Positions 33,214-39,815 of a DNA stretch of 39,815 nt are shown one piece after another; the first letter of the stretch is position 1, and every line of letters begins with the position of its first letter. The stretch covers positions 5,731-45,545 of the forward strand of contig PYST01000285.1 of NCBI GenBank assembly GCA_003049485.1, written 5' to 3'. The notes under the pieces are model-generated. The model was given only the letters and a program-made list of their open reading frames with translations. It did no database searches and had not been told where the DNA came from. Source of the DNA: Ophioceras dolichostomum. Its lineage: Eukaryota; Ascomycota; Sordariomycetes; Magnaporthales; Ophioceraceae. Both the position numbers and the translations under genes were made by a program.

Positions 33214-36200
33214 TCACTCCCATTCCGCCCTCCTCCTGCGCGAGCTCCTCCCCTCACCCCAATCCCTATCTCTCCTATCCTCATCATCATCCCCTCTATC
33301 CCTATCCCAACTCCTCCTCCTCCGTCTCGTCCTCCGTCCCCCAACCCTCTCCCCATCCCTATCCTCTTCAATCTCCCTTCTCCCATCCTCAACCTGCCGC
33401 CTTCTCCCCCCCTGCTCCCTTTCTCGCGGCGACGTCTCCTGCTCCCGCTCCTGCTCCTGTTCCTGCGGTGGCGGCGGCATCAGCCCCTTAAGCAACAACC
33501 CGCCCAGCAGTCCCAAAACCCCTCCCCCCAGACTTCCACCCCGACCGACACCATCCAGCGTGCCCTGCATCCGTCTCGCCATAGCCTCAACAGCATCGCC
33601 ATCAGTGCCCGCCACGCCCCACGACCCTGACATCTGCCACCCGCTGCTGCCGGGACGGTTCCGATGAGGGCTGCGGTACTCGAAGTCGCCCCTGCGAGAG
33701 GTCCATTGCCGACGTCGTTCGGGTATGATCCGGCCCTGGCTGTCGAGTGGACGGCCTTGGCTGTCGAAGCGGTCGGGGAGGACTTCGATCACGTCTTCTT
33801 CTTCTTCCTCTGAATCGTAATCTGACAATGGGGACGAGGAGCGGTTGCGGCGGGAGGCTACGGCACGGTTGTTGGTGGAGGAAGATGGGACTGAGTTGGA
33901 TCTGCGGCGAGTAGGGGACGGGCGGCGGTCTTGGTTGTGCGGGTAAGAAGCATGGGGAACGATCTGTTGTTGATCAGGAGCGGCGGCGCCGTAGTTGTCG
34001 TCTGGAGACGAGCCGCGCTCGGGCCCGTGGTCGTGGTCGGCGTGGTCTTCGCCGGTGCCGGATTCTTGGTGGTGGCGGCGGAGGGTGCGGGATGACTTGG
34101 GGCTGAGGGGGATGAAGGTTACGGATTTGCTGGGTTCCGGTTGTTGGGGGTGCGGAGAAGATGATGGCTTTCTGGTACCGGGGCCGGCGAGGTCGTCTGG
34201 AGACGTGGTGCGTGGACGGTCGTGGTCGTGGTGATGGTCTGTTGTGTTTCGAGAGGTAGATGATGGTGGTGGTGGTGATGGGGAGGCGGAACGACCTCGA
34301 GGCCGGGTTACACCATCTGTTGTCACGGCCATAGTGGTTAGCAAAAGTAAATCAAAATACGAGAACGCAGGTTGGTGGTGAGGTGGACGAAGAAAGAACA
34401 AGGGTGGTGGTGGTGATGGTTGGGGAAGGGACGGAGAAAAAACATGACAGGAAGCCAGCTTTGCAAAGTAACAGCAGAGACACGCACCCGATGAGGAGCG
34501 GTGGCCGTCGTAAGTATCAGGAACTTTGTCACTCACTTGGTCTCCGTGGGGGTTCATGCCAGGAGGCATTTGTCCCGCGGGAGGAGGCGGCATCCCGGTC
34601 GGCGTGGTGACGTGAGGCGGCATCATGCCAGCAGGCGGAGGACCGCCGGGGATAGGGCCGCCGGTGCCACCGAACTCAGGCGGGTTGTAGCGGTAGTCGG
34701 TGGGACCGCCTGGGCCGACTGGGCCGCCAAGGTTGACGTTGGCGTGGTGGGTGAAGCCAGGGACGCCCGCAGCGGCCGCAGCGGCAGGGCCGCCCGTGGC
34801 CGCGGTCATGGCCGGGCCGCCAGGTGGGTAGTAGGCCCCGCCCGAGGCATGCGGGGGGGAAGGCTGGTTGTGGGTGTGGTGATGGCCGCCGCCGCCGCCT
34901 CCTCCACCTCCACCACCGCCATGGGGGCCATAGTCGCCACCATAGCCGTCAGAGTCGTAGTCATCGGGGTGATCGTCCGCGTAGCCTGTATTTTGGTGTG
35001 ACAAGCAGAGAGAATGAGAATCATGAACGTTTTGGTGTGTTCTTTTATTATAAGAAATGACATGCGGCTTGTTGAACTTGACAAAGAAGAAAAAAAAGAT
35101 AGCAGTGGGGGTGGTGGTCATAAATCATGAGGGTGCATGCATGCATGTATGAAAAAATGAGAAAGAAAAAAAAATCAGGCAGAATGGGGATACTCACGTC
35201 CACGCTCACGCTCCCTAGCCCTCCTCTCCTTCTCCCTGCTCCTGCTCCGATCCCGCTCGCGCTTCCACTCGTCCCACTCACGGTCCCGCTCGCGCTCCCT
35301 GGCCTTCCTCTCCTTCTCCCGCTCGCGGTGGTCCTCCTCCTCGCGCTCTCTCTCCCGCTCCCTAGACTTCTCGCGCTTCTTCTCCTCGCGCTTCTGCAGG
35401 CCCTTGATGCCGATGGCCGCCGCCGCGGCGCCCGCGCCCGCCACTGCGATGTTCCTGAGCCGGCTGCGGCTCCGCTTCCTCTCGGGTTCCTTGTCGTCTC
35501 CGTCGTCGGATCCGCCCCTTCCTCGAGATCGTGACCTATGGCGGTTGCCACCACCGCGGCGGTGGCGCCCGGTCTCCTCGGCCGCAGAGTCGTAGCCGTC
35601 ACCACCTCCTCCTCCTACACCACCCCTGCTACGGCGCTCGTTTGGACCGACCGGGTGTTGGCCGTACTCAACCATACCTAGCTCGGGGTCAGTCGCTGCT
35701 ACCGAGTCCGGGTAGGGGAGGGGCGCTGATCTGTTGTGGGAGTGGGAGGAGTGGTGGTGTGACGGGTTTCGCGACCTGCTCTGCGACTGCGACCGCCGGC
35801 GGACGTGGTATTCGTCCGACCAGTACGAGTCGGCGCTCCGGCTCCTCGCCCGCGAGCGGGACCGCTCTCGCTCCTTCTCCCTCTCCTTCTTCTCCTTGTG
35901 CCGGTCGTACAGGTTCTTGGCGCCCGCGCCCGCCAGGCCGGCGGCCATGATCTCGGCCCCCGTCCGGAGACGCGAGCGGGACCGGGCGGGCGACCCGCTG
36001 CGGGCGCGCGACTTGTTGCGGAAGTGCTTGACGAGGCCGGCCACGGCGGCGGTGCCGGCGGCGGCCTTAGCCATGCTGGCGGCTCGGCTGCGGCTGCGCT
36101 TGCGCGAGCGGGATCGGGAGTAGTCCTCGGACGAGTACCGGCGACGGCTGCGGCCACGGTTGGCCTCCTCCTTTTCGACCTTGGATGTCTGGTAGTACTT

Positions 36201-37598
36201 GGCAGCGCCTGCGACGGCCAGCGCAGCGGCCGCGATGCCCAGACCGGTCTTGAGCTTCGAGTGACCCTTTGACTCGGCCCGGCCACGTGACGCCGACCGG
36301 GTTCGGGACCGGCCGCGGTCCTCCTCGCCGTACTTCTCGTTGTAGGCGCTGCGGGCACGCTTGAAGACCTCAGTGCCCAGGGCGCCGAGAGCGGCACCGG
36401 CGATGACCTTGCGGCCACGGTGCTCCGAGACCTCGCCGTCTTCGTTGCGGCGAGAGGCGAGGATGGCAGCTGCACCAGCACCGGCAAGAGCACCTTCGGC
36501 AAGATGGCGCTTACGGTGATGGCCGGGGCTGTTCTCGCGCACGACGGTCTTCTTGCGGTAGTAGTCCTCGTCGTCGCTATACTCACGACGGTCGCGACGC
36601 TCACGGCGCTCATAGCGCTCGACGGCGTAGTCCTCCTCACGGCCTCCGCGATAGGGGCCGACCTCACGACGATAGTAGTACTCCTCGTCACGGTTGTCGG
36701 GGCGCTCATTGCGCAGGATGATCGGGGCCGGCTGGGGTGCCTCCTGGACAATGATGCGCTGCTCAGGGGCTCGCTGGCGGATCACGATAGGAGCTACCGC
36801 ACCAGCGACGGCGCCAGCGGCGCCCGCCTCGTAGTACTCGGTCTCCTTGCTGCGGTAGCGCTCGATCTCGCCGCCGCCATATCCGTCGTCGCGGCGCTCC
36901 CGCTCCTCGACCCGGCGCTCGACACGAACCTCGCCATCGTCGCGACGCTCGAGCCGCTTCTCAACACGGACAGCAGAGCCGTCAGTGGCTCCGCGAGAGT
37001 AGCGGTCCCATTCCCGGTCCCGGTCGCGCGGGGAGGTCGGTTCCGACTCCCGCGTCTTCTCGTAAGTGGTGGTGGTGCGGCGCTCGTCGCCGTAAGGGTC
37101 CTCGACGATCTTGCGCTCGACGCGCGACCGGGTCTCGGGTCCGTACGGATCTCCCGGGGGACGCTCAATGCGCTCGACCGACTGGCGCGTGGTGCGGTCG
37201 CCGCGGTCACGGTCGTACTCGCGCGAGTCGCGGTACACCTCAATGTCGTCGGCCACGCCGTCGCCGTCGTAGTCGCGCTTGGTGACGTGCTGGCGCTCCA
37301 CGACGGTGTTGCGCGGCTCGAAGGCCGAGCGCGGCCTCTCGGGGAGGTACCGGTCGGACCGGCTCACCTCGAGCAGCTCGCCCGACGAGCGCCCGACGTG
37401 GCCCGAGTAGCGGCTGCGCCGGTCGTCCTCGTAGTCCTCGATCGTCTCGATCTTCTCGACCTTCTCCGTGCGCGACGGGTTCACCTTGTAGCGGTGCACC
37501 GTGGTTTTGCGGTAGTGCCTGTCATCGTCCGAGTCGGAGTCAGGCGACCGCACCTCATAGATGCGGGACTCCTTGTAGACCCCGTCTGGAGGAGGCAT
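33214..37598 (-). CDS. Large charged RS-rich DUF3824-like fungal protein
   Basis: Preferred model has three exons on the minus strand: 37598-35198, 34985-34488 and 34316-33214, giving 1333 residues. Function unknown; I recognise it from memory as the fungal DUF3824 (PF12868) type. The N-terminal third is Arg/Glu/Asp/Tyr-rich and contains an EF-hand-like loop (DYDGDGVADDIE, 109-120). Residues 258-735 alternate RS/RE-rich basic linkers with about seven Ala/Gly hydrophobic segments (near 258-273, 366-381, 398-411, 451-467, 508-523, 546-560 and 716-733), for example TGLGIAAAALAVAGAAKYY. A Gly/Pro/His-rich middle follows, then a Ser/Pro-rich part, an acidic DSEEEEEDVIEVLP stretch, DRFDSQGRPLDSQGRIIPE, a short hydrophobic GGGVLGLLGGLLLKGL, and a highly basic end. 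The second intron (34317-34487) is 171 bases with no stop in frame, so retention would add 57 residues; a CTAAC branch point and CAACAG end favour splicing. Confidence 0.8.
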
Positions 37599-39815
37599 CG
37601 TCGCTTCAAATCAGATCTTGGTTCAGGATGACTCGCTTCGCTACCCCGCCTGAATCGTAAACAAATGAAATGAACCGAGTCAGGCGATTCCTGCTGGTTT
37701 GGTAATTGCGATCGCAAAAAAACAAAATGAAATGAGAGGCTATGTGTTTTTTGATCGCTCACTCTTGATTCCCTGGCTGGACTGCAGAAGAAAGCAGTGC
37801 AGTGGTGAGTGACGTGTTATGGTGAGGGAGGGGGGGTATTAATTGTGAGAGAGGGGGGAGAAGAGGGGAAAATTGGTAAGAAAATGGGAACAAGGCACTC
37901 ATAAAAGCCGGGGAAAGGATTTATGGGTAAGAAGAGTAATTCGAATGGCTGGTCGCTCTTTTTGGTGCAACAATGTCAGCGAGAAGGCGACGCTGCTCGC
38001 TATTCTTCCAGCCGCAAGCTGGGCAGACTTTCTCTTTCTGTCTGTCTCCTTCTTTACTCTGCAAGCAACAGGAATTACAAGCGGGCGAAGTGAATGAACA
38101 GGGTCCTGCCAGGCGGCCAACAAAACCAGATCGTTCGCAAAGAGGATCCAATGGGACACTTTTGTTGGCCAGGTCGGTCCTTAAGATGGGCCCTTGCTAC
38201 GGCGGGTGGCAGGTAGGTTCAGAAACCTGGCCTAACAACAACGGCTGTTGGGTTTTATTTCTGTCCCCTGGAGGCTCAAGTCGAGGATCCCCTTCCCCCT
38301 CTCTCCTCCTTGTTTCCCTCTCATTTTTTGTTTTAATTTCCCCTTTTATCACGCCTTTTAACTTTACAATGAACTCGCTACTTATCTTCCATACGACGCA
38401 TCTTCATAGTTCTCGTAGACTAGGACTGTAGCTAGCTGTCATCATGACCACCACCAGCGGCACGGCACCTCGCATCAAGGGTTGCCTCCGGGGAGCCCTA
38501 CCTGAGTGTACGCTTTATGCTGTATGCACTTGAGCTGCAACGCTGAAGGGGGCTCCACCCTGCTGCCGCCATCCTCAGCCTGACGATGCTCGTCACAGCG
38601 TGTCTTCCAGACTAGTCCTTGGCAGGATTCCCGGCGCTGATTGTGCACTTCGCCAGGTGACCCTTCCAAGTTCTAAGTCTTACGACTCCTTTTTGCCGTC
38701 ATTCCATTTCGCCTTGCCTCTTTCACTTCAACTTCGCCCAGAGCCTTAGGGGTGACGAGGACGGGAAGAACGACATCGGAGCACAAGCGAAGAGTGGTTG
38801 TATGACTGCAAATATGTGGAGGCAAAAATCAGCGCCCGCTCCCCAACAAATCTGTGAGATGGATGGGTTGGGATGGAGGCAGCCCACCCGCCCAGCCTTG
38901 TGACCACCCGGACTATGAGAGCTCCCGGTGGCACCGCGTTATGCTGCGTCTGGTGACTACTGCATACTATGTGCACTTTTTTTTGTCCGTCCGTGCTGGT
39001 GTGTGTGCTGTCTTGTGTTTCTGTACTCCTGCGACACTAATGGGAGTACCCCTCACTCACCGCTCCCCCTTCCCTCCATCCTTTCCTCCCTCAGTAAGGC
39101 ATTGCAGGCAGGCAGGTAGGGCAGGCTCAGCACGATCACCAAGTCTCTGCGTTGTAATCTACCCCTCCTTTTGCCAAGGCATCCAATGGTCAGCCTTAAA
39201 ACTGGGGTGTCTAAGATCAGCAACACCAGCAAACTCAACTTTCACCAATTCCGGGAAGGACGTACGGATTCGGTGGCGCACGGCCATATGTTCAACGTTC
39301 CCCAAAGCCTAACTGTAGTAGGAGAGACGATGGATGGATATGTTGTGTTGTTCAACAGGAACAACTAGGAGTGCCCCTCACCTGTTGGAACCTGGGAGAA
39401 GATTCCGTTCTCCCCGCCCACTAACTGGGACAGTGGGACCCCTGTACGTCATCGTGTACCTCGCAAAGTGCCGGCACAGAGCCTCGTTGTGGTCGTCACG
39501 ATTCCATGTGTTCCGAGTCGCAAAACTCAGACAGAAGCACCAGGAGCACGTTCATCCGAAAGTATCATGACTCCGACCTGACGAACAGGTTCGTTTCCCT
39601 CCATCCTTCTCGAATCTGGCAGAAGAAACATTGTTTCAATCAGGTGAGGGTCAAGTGCCGGTATTCCCGTCTTGGGTGTAACCCCGCTTCTGTGGCTCGG
39701 GAAGGTGCTGCGCCTCCCTAGGTTCCCGCCATCAGAGACGCCACAGGCCGTTTCTCAGTTCTCACAATGTTTGCCGATGACTCATCAAAGCCTTCCTCTT
39801 TGCCTTCTTCCCCCC
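37599..39815. other. Upstream flank of the DUF3824-like gene, no gene recognised
   Basis: About 2.2 kb to the window end. The part next to 37,599 should hold the promoter and leader of the minus-strand gene. Open frames at 37,973-38,431, 38,854-39,312 and others have no recognisable domain or convincing splice structure. A gene running off the right edge cannot be excluded. Confidence 0.45.

Noticed and set aside
36420..37631. 403-codon open frame on the plus strand
   Set aside because: It is antisense to the DUF3824-like exon; the mirrored GC-rich codon pattern of Arg/Glu/Asp codons creates long stop-free shadows.

Overview
The window looks like nuclear DNA of a filamentous ascomycete (Pezizomycotina, most likely Sordariomycetes). 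Evidence: many short spliceosomal introns with GTRNGT donors and CTAAC-like branch points, GC-rich third codon positions, long CT-rich untranslated regions, and families restricted to or typical of filamentous fungi (DUF2408-like, DUF3824-like, Anp1/Mnn9, Ecm33). No tRNA, rRNA, bacterial-type operon or CRISPR array was found. Gene models were built by hand from reading frames, splice signals and family resemblance recalled from memory; no database search was possible.

Left part (1-12,200): ribosomal stalk protein P1 (-), a DUF2408-like protein (+), a YciI-like protein with a GC-AG intron (-), a splicing factor 45 homologue (+), and an Ecm33-type GPI-anchored wall protein (-). All appear intact, and all split codons are phase-consistent.

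Middle (12,200-21,500): a gene-poor stretch of about 9 kb. It starts with about 4.9 kb with no recognisable gene. A decayed SR-protein-kinase-like pseudogene (three TAG codons plus frameshifts), a helicase/recombinase-like fragment, a TATA-bearing promoter- or LTR-like segment, and two long adjacent inverted repeats follow. One arm of the second inverted repeat lies in the open C-terminal end of an unknown protein. This is the accessory part of the window and holds the most unusual structure.

Right part (21,500-39,815): housekeeping genes resume. A 3-methyladenine DNA glycosylase (-) has a possible mitochondrial N-terminal extension. After it come Mnn9-type Golgi mannosyltransferase (+), cytochrome bc1 subunit 7 (-), a mitochondrial NAD+/nucleotide-type carrier (+), and a very large charged, RS-rich DUF3824-like protein (-).

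Functional links are loose, as usual for fungal chromosomes. Ecm33 and Mnn9 both serve cell-wall glycoprotein biogenesis. Qcr7 and the carrier are mitochondrial and share a divergent promoter of about 0.9 kb. P1 and the DUF2408 gene share another divergent promoter, as do the YciI-like and SPF45 genes.
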